This document shows positions 25,035-32,931 of a stretch of DNA of 64,000 nt, in pieces. Source of the stretch: JAAYSA01 sp035367155. Lineage in GTDB: Bacteria; Bacillota_I; Bacilli_A; RFN20; CAG-826. How positions within the stretch are numbered: position 1 is the stretch's first letter; each line of letters begins with the position of its first letter. The stretch lies in assembly GCA_035367155.1 (NCBI GenBank), contig DAOSJI010000001.1, positions 1 to 64,000 of the forward strand. Reading direction: 5' to 3'. The translations under genes were made by a program, and so were the position numbers. A model generated the notes under the pieces. It worked only from the letters and a program-made list of their open reading frames with translations, was not told where the DNA came from and ran no database searches.

Positions 25035-25628
25035 ATGAGAAAAGAAGAATTTTTAAATGAACTTAAAAGTAAACTCGTTGGTTTACCAAAAGAAGATATT
25101 GATGATCGCTTAAGTTTTTATGAAGAGATGATTGATGATCGTGTTGATGAGGGCATAAGCGAAGAAGAAGCAGTTGCAGAAATTGGTTCAGTAGACGATA
25201 TTGTCACTGAAATTGCTAAAGAAACACCTTTAGCTACACTAGTAAAAGAAAAAGTAAAACCAAAAAGAACACTTAAAGACTGGGAAATAATCTTGATAAT
25301 TGTTGGATTTCCTTTGTGGTTTCCAGTAGCATTATTTGCCTCATTTATAGTTTTACTTGCATATTTTCTAATTTGGATTTTTGTAATTGTTGCTTATTCA
25401 GTTGAATTTAGTCTCATTGCCTCATCAATTGCAGGCTCAATTTCATTTTTAGGCGGTCTATTTAGCGGTGAATTTTTGTTAACAAATTTAGGTGCTGCAA
25501 TGCTATCTGGTGGTCTAGCAATATTCCTCTTTTTTGGCTGCTATGCAATAACTAAGGCAACGCTAAAATTATCAAAAAAAATACTAACTAGCATAAAAGC
25601 TGCATTTATTAAGAAAGGAAGTAAATAA
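25035..25628 (+). CDS. DUF1700 (HAAS-domain) membrane protein
   Basis: This 197-residue protein starts with the HAAS-type helical domain (FLNELKSKLVGLPKEDIDDRLSFYEEMIDDRVDEG, then SEEEAVAEIGSVDDIV). About four membrane segments follow (about 85-105, 110-130, 132-152, 155-178) and a basic tail. HAAS domains are linked to PadR control; proteins of this type always sit beside a PadR gene and often a DUF4097 gene, as here. A role in sensing or handling envelope stress is inferred from that association. Its stop is 2 nt from the next start. Confidence 0.85.
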   Translation: MRKEEFLNELKSKLVGLPKEDIDDRLSFYEEMIDDRVDEGISEEEAVAEIGSVDDIVTEIAKETPLATLVKEKVKPKRTLKDWEIILIIVGFPLWFPVALFASFIVLLAYFLIWIFVIVAYSVEFSLIASSIAGSISFLGGLFSGEFLLTNLGAAMLSGGLAIFLFFGCYAITKATLKLSKKILTSIKAAFIKKGSK

Positions 25629-25630
25629 TA

Positions 25631-26590
25631 ATGAAAAAGCCAATTTTAATTTCTCTTATCGTCGGAGCATCTTTATTAGTTGTTGGAGGTACTCTATTAA
25701 CTGTTGGTTTAGTAACAAATGCTAAATCGCTAGAAACAACAACTAACACCCATCAATTAGAAGAATCATTCTCTAACTTTAATATTGATGTCACTACTTC
25801 AGAAGTCGAGTTTAAGGTCTCGCCTGATGGAACCAAAAAAGTTACTACTGATGATGCTGAAAAGTATTATCACAAAGTAAGTATAAAAGATGACATCTTA
25901 ACAATTGAACAAGTAGATGATCGAGCATGGTATGAAAAAATGTTTGGTTTTAATGGCTTCCATTTTTATAAAATGAAAACCACCATCTATTTACCTGCTG
26001 GACTCTATAATGAACTAAAAATTGATGCAACAACTGGTTCGTTAATAATTCCAAATGACTTTAGTTTTAATAAAGTTAATATCAATATGACAAGTGGAAG
26101 AATTAATTTAAAAACTGATATTAATGATTATGGATATGTTGAAGCTACTACAGGAGAAATTAGTCTTACCGATGCAAGTGTTAATAATTTAACTATAAGC
26201 GCGACAACTGGAAACATCCTTCTAACTGATGTAAGTGCTAATGGTAATATTATTGTTTCCTTAACTACTGGAAATATTAAGCTAACAAATGTTACAGCTA
26301 AAAATGTTGATTTATCATCAACAACTGGCGATATTACATTAAAAAACACAATAATTAGCGAAAGACTAAAAATAGAAACAACAACAGGCGATGTTAATCT
26401 AACTGATTCTGATGCTGGAACAATATATATTGAAACTACGACGGGTGATGTAAAAGGCACACTTTTAACTAGTAAAATATTTAGCGTCTATACAACCACT
26501 GGTTCAGTAAAAGTGCCTAACACTACCACCGGCGGACTTTGTGAGATAAGAACTACAACAGGCAGTGTTAACATTCAAATTAATTCCTAG
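25631..26590 (+). CDS. DUF4097-family beta-helical repeat protein, membrane-anchored
   Basis: This 319-residue protein has an N-terminal hydrophobic anchor (about 5-30) and an extracytoplasmic part built from about eleven short repeats with a T-T-G turn (ATTGSLII, MTSGRINL, ATTGEISL, ATTGNILL, LTTGNIKL, STTGDITL, TTTGDVNL and so on), spaced roughly 18-22 residues apart in a right-handed beta-helix-like pattern. The family (DUF4097) is widespread in Firmicutes, often as the last gene of PadR-DUF1700 operons. The molecular function is unknown; an adhesin-like or scaffold role is inference. Confidence 0.85.
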   Translation: MKKPILISLIVGASLLVVGGTLLTVGLVTNAKSLETTTNTHQLEESFSNFNIDVTTSEVEFKVSPDGTKKVTTDDAEKYYHKVSIKDDILTIEQVDDRAWYEKMFGFNGFHFYKMKTTIYLPAGLYNELKIDATTGSLIIPNDFSFNKVNINMTSGRINLKTDINDYGYVEATTGEISLTDASVNNLTISATTGNILLTDVSANGNIIVSLTTGNIKLTNVTAKNVDLSSTTGDITLKNTIISERLKIETTTGDVNLTDSDAGTIYIETTTGDVKGTLLTSKIFSVYTTTGSVKVPNTTTGGLCEIRTTTGSVNIQINS

Positions 26591-26613
26591 CAAAAATGCC
26601 TATTATCTTGCAT

Positions 26614-26638
26614 AAACGGGGTTAATTCCCCGTTTTTT
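26614..26638 (+). terminator. Terminator of the padR operon
   Basis: An 8-bp stem AAACGGGG / CCCCGTTT with loop TTAATT and a T tail. Confidence 0.9.
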
Positions 26639-26657
26639 GTCATTGTTATTTTATAAA

Positions 26658-26693
26658 AATAAGCAAGATAATAAGCAAGATAATAAGCAAGAT
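26658..26693 (+). repeat. Three tandem 12-bp iterons before the fic promoter
   Basis: The unit AATAAGCAAGAT occurs three times head to tail without a mismatch (26658-26669, 26670-26681, 26682-26693), ending 3 nt before the -35 of the fic promoter. A partial inverted copy, TTATCTTGC, lies at 26603-26611 on the other side of the padR-operon terminator. This looks like a multi-site protein-binding array. Confidence 0.8.
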
Positions 26694-26696
26694 GTA

Positions 26697-26725
26697 TTGA
26701 ACGCTTATGCCATATTTGATAAAAT
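26697..26725 (+). promoter_or_regulatory. fic promoter, predicted leaderless
   Basis: TTGAAC (26697-26702), a 17-nt spacer, TAAAAT (26720-26725), and the ATG at 26732, so transcription should start on the initiation codon. Confidence 0.65.
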
Positions 26726-26731
26726 ATAAGC

Positions 26732-27724
26732 ATGAATAATTACACTCCGCCGTTTGAAATAACGACAGAAATGTTGGCGAAAGTTTCCACTATTATGGAA
26801 AAGATAGGTCAAATTACTTCGATTGGTAATCTTGATCGTTTTCCTATACTTAGAAAACAAAATAGAGTTAAATCAATTCATGCTAGTTGTTATATTGAGG
26901 CTAACTCGCTATCTTTAGATGAAGTTAATGACATTATTAATGGTGTTAATGTCATTGGCCCTAAAAAAGATATAACTGAAATCAAAAATGCAATAGCAGC
27001 ATATGAGAAACTTGGTAAATTTGATCCACTTGTATTAAAAAACTTAAAAACAATTCATGGAATATTAGGGAAAGATATTATCAAACCAAGTGGTCAATTT
27101 AGGCCCAAAGATATTGGTGTTATAGATGAGCATGGTAATGTAGTTTTTATCGCCCCACCTGCTAAACAAGTAGATAATTTAATGACTCAACTTTTTAAGT
27201 GGACAAAAGACAATTACTCAAAAATCCACCCCTTAGTTTTATCTTCGGTTTTTCATTATGAATTTGTTTTTATCCATCCATTTGCTGATGGAAATGGAAG
27301 AATGGCACGTCTTTGGCAAACTGCATTACTTGGTAAGTGGAGACCTCTATTTTACTATTTGCCAGTTGAAAACTTTATTAAGAATAATCAACAAGCTTAT
27401 TACAAAGCAATTAGTGATTCTCACTCTAGAGGTGATTCTAATATCTTTATAATTTTTACGTTAAAAATGATAGATAATGCTATTGATGAGTTAATTAAAG
27501 AATCAGTGTTAAATAAAGAAGAATCACCTTATATAAAGAGATTATTATCAGTTATGTCAAGTGGTGTTTATTACTCGGCTAATGAGATACTTTCTTTGCT
27601 AGGTTTAAAAAGTAAAGAGACGCTTCGAAAAAACTATTTAAATCCAGCAATTAAAAAAGGCTTAGTAACATTAGAATTTCCAAACAAACGGACATCTAAA
27701 AATCAGCGCTATAAGAAAATTTAG
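26732..27724 (+). CDS. Fic/DOC-family protein with C-terminal winged-helix domain
   Basis: This 330-residue protein belongs to the Fic family, most members of which transfer AMP to target proteins. The catalytic motif HPFADGNGRMAR is intact (182-193, catalytic H182). An N-terminal segment SCYIEAN (52-58) resembles the SxxxE(G/N) inhibitory helix that blocks ATP in class II Fic proteins, with Ala in place of the Gly/Asn after Glu. After the Fic core a winged-helix module is likely (about 255-330; YYSANEILSLLGLKSKETLRKNYLNPAIKKGLV). The gene stands alone with no antitoxin partner, and iterons precede its promoter. The target is unknown. Confidence 0.9.
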   Translation: MNNYTPPFEITTEMLAKVSTIMEKIGQITSIGNLDRFPILRKQNRVKSIHASCYIEANSLSLDEVNDIINGVNVIGPKKDITEIKNAIAAYEKLGKFDPLVLKNLKTIHGILGKDIIKPSGQFRPKDIGVIDEHGNVVFIAPPAKQVDNLMTQLFKWTKDNYSKIHPLVLSSVFHYEFVFIHPFADGNGRMARLWQTALLGKWRPLFYYLPVENFIKNNQQAYYKAISDSHSRGDSNIFIIFTLKMIDNAIDELIKESVLNKEESPYIKRLLSVMSSGVYYSANEILSLLGLKSKETLRKNYLNPAIKKGLVTLEFPNKRTSKNQRYKKI

Positions 27725-27752
27725 ATTGCAAGCAAAAAAAAGTAAAAAAAAG

Positions 27753-27781
27753 TTGCAAAATATACGATTATCGTATATAGT
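27753..27781 (+). promoter_or_regulatory. Promoter of the rimP-nusA-infB operon with palindrome in the spacer
   Basis: TTGCAA (27753-27758), a 17-nt spacer and TATAGT (27776-27781). The spacer is filled by the palindrome ATATACGATTATCGTATAT (27760-27778; 8-bp arms around TTA), the classic position for a repressor site. Confidence 0.65.
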
Positions 27782-27823
27782 GTCAATGGTAAATGTAACA
27801 ATTTACTTACATAGTGAACTCGT

Positions 27824-27852
27824 AAGAGTGGGTAGCAACCCACTCTTTCTAT
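27824..27852 (+). promoter_or_regulatory. Leader hairpin before rimP
   Basis: A 10-bp stem AAGAGTGGGT-AGCA-ACCCACTCTT (27824-27847) with a short weak T stretch, 21 nt before the rimP ATG. A second small hairpin, GTAAAT / ATTTAC, lies upstream in the leader. It could act as an attenuator or protein-binding leader for the nusA operon. Confidence 0.5.
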
Positions 27853-27868
27853 TAAGAGGAGGCTTTAT

Positions 27869-28330
27869 ATGGATGTTCAATTGATTAAAAATGCTCTTGA
27901 ACCAGTCATCGTAAAAGATGGTTATCTCTTGTCTAGTATTAAAATTGAAAGACAAGGTAAAGATACTTATCTACGAATCGAAATCGATGCTGAAGGTCGT
28001 TTTATAAGTCTAGATGAGATTATCTTAATGAGTGAAAAGCTTAGTGTCTTACTAGATTCAATTGTCGAAGATGATACGCCCTATATTCTTGATTGTAGTA
28101 GTGCGGGGGCTGAGAAAAAACTTAACATCGATAAACTAGCACCCTATCTTAATCACTATGTACGCGTAACACTAAAAGATCCAAAAAAGGGTGTAAATGC
28201 ACTAGAAGGATATTTAGAAAATGAATCAATTGACTCGCTTATAATTCGCGTAAACTATAAAGGGCGAATAAAAAGCGAGACAATTCTAAAAACAAACATT
28301 AAACAAGTAAACTTAGCAATTAAAGTTTAG
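27869..28330 (+). CDS. rimP: Ribosome maturation factor RimP
   Basis: RimP assists 30S subunit maturation. The 153-residue protein has the two-domain layout: an N-terminal alpha/beta domain (YLRIEIDAEGRFISLDEIILMSEKLSVLLD and YILDCSSAGAEKKLN, matching the family's LEVSSPGLDRPL region) and a C-terminal SH3-like barrel (HYVRVTLKDPKKGVNALEGYL). The ribosome binding site GAGGAGG (27856-27862) is strong. It is the first gene of the nusA operon, 13 nt before nusA, which is the usual order. Confidence 0.9.
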   Translation: MDVQLIKNALEPVIVKDGYLLSSIKIERQGKDTYLRIEIDAEGRFISLDEIILMSEKLSVLLDSIVEDDTPYILDCSSAGAEKKLNIDKLAPYLNHYVRVTLKDPKKGVNALEGYLENESIDSLIIRVNYKGRIKSETILKTNIKQVNLAIKV

Positions 28331-28343
28331 AAGGAACAAAATT

Positions 28344-29987
28344 ATGGCAAGAAAGAAAACAAAAGAACCAACCAAACAAGAACTATTTGAACAAATTATG
28401 TTACTTTTTAAAGATGTCGCAGAAAAACGCAATCTTTTAGAAGATGTCGTTATTCAAGCATTCTTGGATGCTGTTAAAAAGACAGTTACCAAATTTTATG
28501 GCGGCGATGGCGACACTCCAGTTGATGTTGAAGTTACTCTAAATGAAGAAGAACATGAAATTCGTATTTATTACTTTAAAAACATTGTTTCTAAAGTTGA
28601 AGATGATGCTCTTGAGATTTCAGTTGAAGAAGTAGAAAAACTAGAAAATAAAGAAATTATTGATAATCGATTAGTCTTTGAAACGATTTTAGTTGAACAA
28701 TTAAGCGAAGCACAAATGAAAAATGTCGATAATCAATGGAAAATGATTCTACGTGATTTAGAAAAAGAAAAATTAATCGCTAAATTTTCAACTAAAATCG
28801 GTGAACTCGTCACTGGACAAATTGAAAATATTTCTAAACGTACTGTAATGGTAAATTTAGGTGATATAAGTGTTCCGCTTGATGAAAGACGTCATACGAT
28901 TAACAATGAAAAATTCGCAGATAAAGAATTAGTTCCCTTTGTTATTTTAGAAGTAGTTGGTACTCCGCGTGGTGCAAATATTATCATATCTCGTACAGAT
29001 CCTTTATTTGTTCGCCGTTTAATGGAACGAGAAATTACCGAAATTTATGATGGTACTGTTTTAATTCGAAATATCGTCCGTGAACCTGGTGAAAGATGTA
29101 AAGTCGCTGTAGAAAGTACTGATATTAATGTTGATCCTGTTGGAGCATGTATTGGTCCAAGTGGATCAAGAATCCAAAAAGTTAGTGCTGAACTTGGTCC
29201 TGCAAATCGTAAAGAAAAAATTGATATTATTCCCTTTAATAATAATGCAGGCATTTATATTATGGATGCTTTCTTACCTGCTGAACCAATTGGTATTGAA
29301 GTAAACGAAGAAGAAAAGAAAGCACGCGTTGTTTTTCATATTGATGATAAAGGTAAAGCCTTAGGTCATAAGGGTGGGAATATTCGTATGGCAAGTGCTC
29401 TTACTGGTTATGAACTTGAAGTTTTTGAACAAGATGAAGCTAATGAACTAGGTATTGCTTATAAAAACCGTGAAACGCTTGTTTATGAACAAAATCTTCT
29501 TGAACAAGAGCGTGCTCACTTCCGCTTATTAGAACAACAAATTGAACGCGAAACTACTCGTGAAGAAGAAACTCTTGAAGTTGTAACTGAACCAGAATTA
29601 ACTATTACTACACCTTCTTTTGAAGAATTATTAAAAGAAACTGAAGAAGAAAAAGCGCCAATTGTAGAAGAAGTTAAAGAAGAACCAGTTAAGGTTAAGA
29701 AAGTTAAAACAACAATTAGTCTTGCAGAACTTGAAGCGGAACTTGAAAAAGAAAAAGAAGCCGCTTCTAGACCAGCTCGAAAAGCACGAAGAAAGCAAGA
29801 AGAAAAAGTTGTTGAAAAAGAAGAAGAAAAGGTTGTCGAACAAGTCGGACCCAAAATGGATATCTATACTGAGGAAGAACTTGCGGAAATTGAAAGAATG
29901 GAAGCTGAACTTGCTCACGAAGAACATGAAGATGACTTCTATGATGATATTGATTACGATGAATTCGATGAATACTACGATAACTAA
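28344..29987 (+). CDS. nusA: Transcription termination/antitermination protein NusA with long acidic tail
   Basis: NusA binds RNA polymerase and nascent RNA, controlling pausing and termination. Domains run N-terminal RNAP-binding (1 to about 140), S1 (LVTGQIENISKRTVMVNLGDISVPLDE), KH1 (VGACIGPSGSRIQKVSAELG) and KH2 (KALGHKGGNIRMASALTGYELEV). Beyond about residue 370 there is a roughly 170-residue Glu/Lys-rich extension ending in an Asp/Glu/Tyr-rich stretch (EHEDDFYDDIDYDEFDEYYDN). This low-complexity tail is not part of the minimal Firmicute NusA (about 370 residues) and is probably disordered. The 547-residue total is therefore unusually long. Confidence 0.95.
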   Translation: MARKKTKEPTKQELFEQIMLLFKDVAEKRNLLEDVVIQAFLDAVKKTVTKFYGGDGDTPVDVEVTLNEEEHEIRIYYFKNIVSKVEDDALEISVEEVEKLENKEIIDNRLVFETILVEQLSEAQMKNVDNQWKMILRDLEKEKLIAKFSTKIGELVTGQIENISKRTVMVNLGDISVPLDERRHTINNEKFADKELVPFVILEVVGTPRGANIIISRTDPLFVRRLMEREITEIYDGTVLIRNIVREPGERCKVAVESTDINVDPVGACIGPSGSRIQKVSAELGPANRKEKIDIIPFNNNAGIYIMDAFLPAEPIGIEVNEEEKKARVVFHIDDKGKALGHKGGNIRMASALTGYELEVFEQDEANELGIAYKNRETLVYEQNLLEQERAHFRLLEQQIERETTREEETLEVVTEPELTITTPSFEELLKETEEEKAPIVEEVKEEPVKVKKVKTTISLAELEAELEKEKEAASRPARKARRKQEEKVVEKEEEKVVEQVGPKMDIYTEEELAEIERMEAELAHEEHEDDFYDDIDYDEFDEYYDN

Positions 29988-30000
29988 GAGGTAGTTTAAC

Positions 30001-30258
30001 GTGAAAAAGCCAGTTATCCGCCGATGTGTCGTAACAAACAAACAATACGAAAAAAAGGATCTTCTTCGCGTTGTTAGAACTAAAGAAGGAGCTGTCGTTC
30101 TTGATACTGGTGGCCGCGTTTATGGGCGCGGAGCCTATATGGTTAAAAGTAAAGAGGCTCTTGAAATTGCAAGAAGGAAAAATAGTCTTGGTAAAGCCCT
30201 AGAAGTAGCGATCCCGGAAGAAATTTACGAGGAAATTGCACGATTAATCAATGAATAG
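30001..30258 (+). CDS. rnpM: RnpM/YlxR RNA-binding protein
   Basis: This 85-residue protein starts at GTG (30001) with GAGGTA upstream. The YlxR signature is complete: RRCVVTNKQYEKKDLLRVVRT and GRVYGRGAYMVKS. YlxR proteins bind RNA, and RnpM of Bacillus modulates RNase P. It sits between nusA and the L7Ae-like gene as in most Firmicutes and overlaps the latter by 8 nt. Confidence 0.93.
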   Translation: MKKPVIRRCVVTNKQYEKKDLLRVVRTKEGAVVLDTGGRVYGRGAYMVKSKEALEIARRKNSLGKALEVAIPEEIYEEIARLINE

Positions 30259-30562
30259 TAGACTTATTAGTTTTCTAGAAATCTTAAAAAGAGGACGTCA
30301 AATTGCCTTTGGTCTAGATCGACTTAAAGATTTAAAAGCAAAAGACACTGCTCTAATTATTGTTCTTAGCTCTGCTAGTGAAAGAACAAAAAAGGAAGCA
30401 AGTAAGATTGCTAAAAGAAATGATGCTCCCCTATTAAAACTAAATAGTAGCGCACTATTTGAAAATGAAACAACCCGTCGATTAAGCGTTATTACCGTGT
30501 TAAATAAAAACGCTAATCAAAAAATATTTAGTCTTTTGAAAGAAGGTGATACATATGAGTGA
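30251..30562 (+). CDS. ylxQ: YlxQ-type L7Ae-family ribosomal protein
   Basis: This is a 103-residue kink-turn-binding protein of the L7Ae/L30e family (LKRGRQIAFGLDRLKDLKAKDTALIIVLSSASERTKKEASKIA). It overlaps rnpM by 8 nt and infB by 8 nt, so the three are translationally coupled. It ends with TGA, which helps show that TGA is a stop codon in this organism. Confidence 0.9.
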   Translation: MNSRLISFLEILKRGRQIAFGLDRLKDLKAKDTALIIVLSSASERTKKEASKIAKRNDAPLLKLNSSALFENETTRRLSVITVLNKNANQKIFSLLKEGDTYE

Positions 30563-32557
30563 AAAACCCCAAAACTATCCCAAGACACGCATAGCAAACA
30601 CGGCTAAGCATAAAAAGAGTGATACCAATCCTTTTGTTAAAAATGGAAAGCTCTATTTTTATGGTCCGATGAAGTTGCCTGTTCTTGCAAAACTTTTAAA
30701 AGTTAACGAAACAGAAATCATTAAAAAGTTATTTCTTAAAGGCAAGATTGTAACGATCAATAATGATTTAACTAATGAACTAATTGCAGAAGTTTGTTTT
30801 GATTTTGACTTTGATTTCGAATTACTTGAAATCGAAGAAGATGACGATCTTTTTAACTTTAGTGCAATTAAAGATGATCCAAAAGATCTTGTACCCCGTT
30901 CTCCAGTTGTAACGATTATGGGTCATGTTGATCACGGCAAAACTACTTTAATTGATGCAATTAGAAAAAGTAATATTACTGCAACAGAAGCAGGTTTTAT
31001 TACCCAAGCCATTGGTGCTTATCAGCGTGATGTAAATGGCTATAAAATTACATTTATTGATACACCTGGCCATGAAGCATTTACCGCGATGCGTAGCCGT
31101 GGTGCTAAAGTTACTGATATCGTTATTTTAGTTGTAGCAGCCGATGATGGCGTTATGCCTCAAACTAAAGAAGCAATCGACCACGCACGAGCAGCTAAGG
31201 TTCCAATTATCGTTGCTGTTAATAAAATTGATAAAGTCGGTGTAAATCCTGACAAAGTCAAAAATGAATTACTTGCCTANNNNNNNNNNNNNNNNNNNNN
31301 NNNNNNNNNNNNNNNNNNNNNNNNNNNNNNNNNNNNNNNNNNNNNNNNNNNNNNNNNNNNNNNNNNNNNNNNNNNNNNNAAATTGATAAAGTCGGTGTAA
31401 ATCCTGACAAAGTCAAAAATGAATTACTTGCCTATAATGTTATTAGTGAAGAATTCGGTGGTGATGTTATTTTCCAAGAAATCAGTGCAAAAACAGGTCA
31501 AAATCTTGAAAAATTACTTGATGCTATCATTGCAACTGCAGAAATGCTTGAACTTAAAGCTAATCCAAACCGTTATGCTTATGGCACTGTTTTAGAAGCT
31601 AGACTTGACCGAGGCGAAGGTCCTAAAGCAACGCTTTTAATTGAAAACGGCACTTTAACAAATAAAGATTTTGTTGTTGCAGGTTGTGCCTATGGTAAAG
31701 TTCGCCGAATGACTAACGAATACAATAAGATGCTTAAAGTTGCTGGTCCTGCTACACCAGTTCAAGTAATTGGTTTAAGTGAAGTACCAGAAGCAAGCGA
31801 CCAATTTATGGCGTTTGAAACCGAAAAAGAAGCAAAAGAAATTGCAGAAAAACGTAAACAAGCCAAGATTTTAAGTGAACGTCAAGCAACAGGCGGTGTT
31901 AAACTTGGTGAAATTCATAAACAAATTAGTGATGATGAAATCATCGACGTTAATGTAATTATTAAAGCTGATAATAGCGGCTCAGCTGAAGCAGTTAAAG
32001 CAAGTTTAGAAAAGATCAATGTTAAAGGCGTTAATCTTAATGTTATTCGAGCAACAGCAGGAACCATCACTGAAAGTGATGTATTACTTGCAACTGCAAG
32101 TAATGCAGTTATTTTTGGCTTTAATGTTCGTCCTACTGCTAATGTTAGAGATATGGCAGAAAGAAGCGGGATAGAAATTAGACTTCATCGCATTATATAT
32201 GCTCTTTTAGAAGAAACAGAAGCTGCAATGAAAGGTTTATTAAAACCTGAATTAGTTGAAAAAGTTACTGGTCAAGCTGAAGTTAGACAAACTTGGCAAG
32301 TGTCACGTCTTGGTACGATTGCTGGCTGTCGCGTTACAAGCGGGGTAGTTAAAAATGGTCAAAGTTGTCGCCTACTTCGTGATGGCGTTATTATTTATGA
32401 AGGTGAAATAGCCACGATGAAACATGGTCAAATTGATGCAAAAGAAACACATAAAGGTTATGAATGTGGAATGACTCTTAAAAACTACAATGACATCCAT
32501 GAAGGCGATGTTATTGAAGGACACGAAATGGTAGAGGTTAAAACCGATGTCCAATAA
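30555..32557 (+). CDS. infB: Translation initiation factor IF-2, interrupted only by a scaffold gap
   Basis: IF-2 delivers initiator tRNA to the 30S subunit. Upstream of the gap are the IF2-N helical domain (LPVLAKLLKVNETEIIKKLFLKG), G1 (GHVDHGKT), G3 (DTPGHEAF) and G4 (NKID). Downstream are SAKTGQNLEKLLDAI (G5) and the remaining domains to EGDVIEGHEMVEV. As printed the two parts are in different frames, but removing the Ns plus one copy of the 55-bp duplication (155 bp) restores one frame and gives about 615 residues. The start is ATG 30555 with AGAAGG at 30541-30546. The short N terminus resembles mollicute IF-2. Confidence 0.93.
31225..31434. repeat. 55-bp identical sequence on both sides of the N gap (assembly overlap)
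   Basis: Bases 31225-31279 and 31380-31434 are identical and flank the Ns. The duplication encodes the same infB residues twice. It is best explained as two contig ends that overlap by 55 bp but were scaffolded with 100 Ns instead of merged. Confidence 0.92.
31280..31379. other. Scaffold gap of 100 N
   Basis: Exactly 100 undetermined bases, the conventional length for a gap of unknown size. The flanking duplication suggests that no sequence is actually missing. Confidence 0.99.
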
Positions 32558-32891
32558 ATTAAAAAGAGTTGAATCTTTAATAATGCGTAACCTAAGTGAA
32601 ATTATTTCGCTTAAAATGAAAAACCCATACTTGGGTTGGGTTAATATTAATGATGTAGAATTAACATCTGATTATAGTTACGCTAGAGTTTTTGTTACCT
32701 TTATTGGCGATGGACCTGTTCAAGATAAGATTAAAATCTTGACAGATGCAAAAGGTTTTCTTCGTAGTGAATTAGCTAAAACATTATCAATTAGAAAAAC
32801 ACCTGAGTTAATCTTCATATATGATGATAGTGAAGAAAAAGCAGCTCGGATTGAAGAAATACTTGCAAAAATAAAACAAGAAGAAGAGTAA
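32547..32891 (+). CDS. rbfA: Ribosome-binding factor A
   Basis: RbfA binds the 30S subunit and helps 16S rRNA 5'-end maturation. The 114-residue length and the single KH-like domain (RVESLIMRNLSEIISLKMKN, VELTSDYSYARVFVTFIGD, LRSELAKTLSIRKTPELIFIYDDS) are typical. It overlaps infB by 11 nt. A terminator follows, so this is the end of the rimP operon; truB and ribF, often next, appear here after an inserted minus-strand gene. Confidence 0.93.
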   Translation: MSNKLKRVESLIMRNLSEIISLKMKNPYLGWVNINDVELTSDYSYARVFVTFIGDGPVQDKIKILTDAKGFLRSELAKTLSIRKTPELIFIYDDSEEKAARIEEILAKIKQEEE

Positions 32892-32899
32892 TAAAAAAT

Positions 32900-32931
32900 G
32901 TGGCTAGTCATTAATTGATTAGCCACTTTTT
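32900..32931. terminator. Bidirectional terminator between rbfA and the ttcA-like gene
   Basis: An 11-bp stem GTGGCTAGTCA / TGATTAGCCAC (one wobble pair) with a 5-nt loop and T tail; A-rich on the left side, so it can serve the convergent gene too. Confidence 0.8.

Noticed and set aside
26658..26693. CRISPR-like repeat array
   Set aside because: The three 12-bp units are directly adjacent with no spacers and there are no cas genes; they are promoter iterons.
29516..30045. Long open frames on the minus strand rich in Ser, Phe and Leu
   Set aside because: They are shadows of the Glu/Lys-rich NusA tail read in reverse; they have no initiation signals and no recognisable domain.
30546..32557. 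infB as a frameshifted pseudogene
   Set aside because: The apparent frame change is created by the N gap and the 55-bp duplication; collapsing them restores a single frame with all G motifs.
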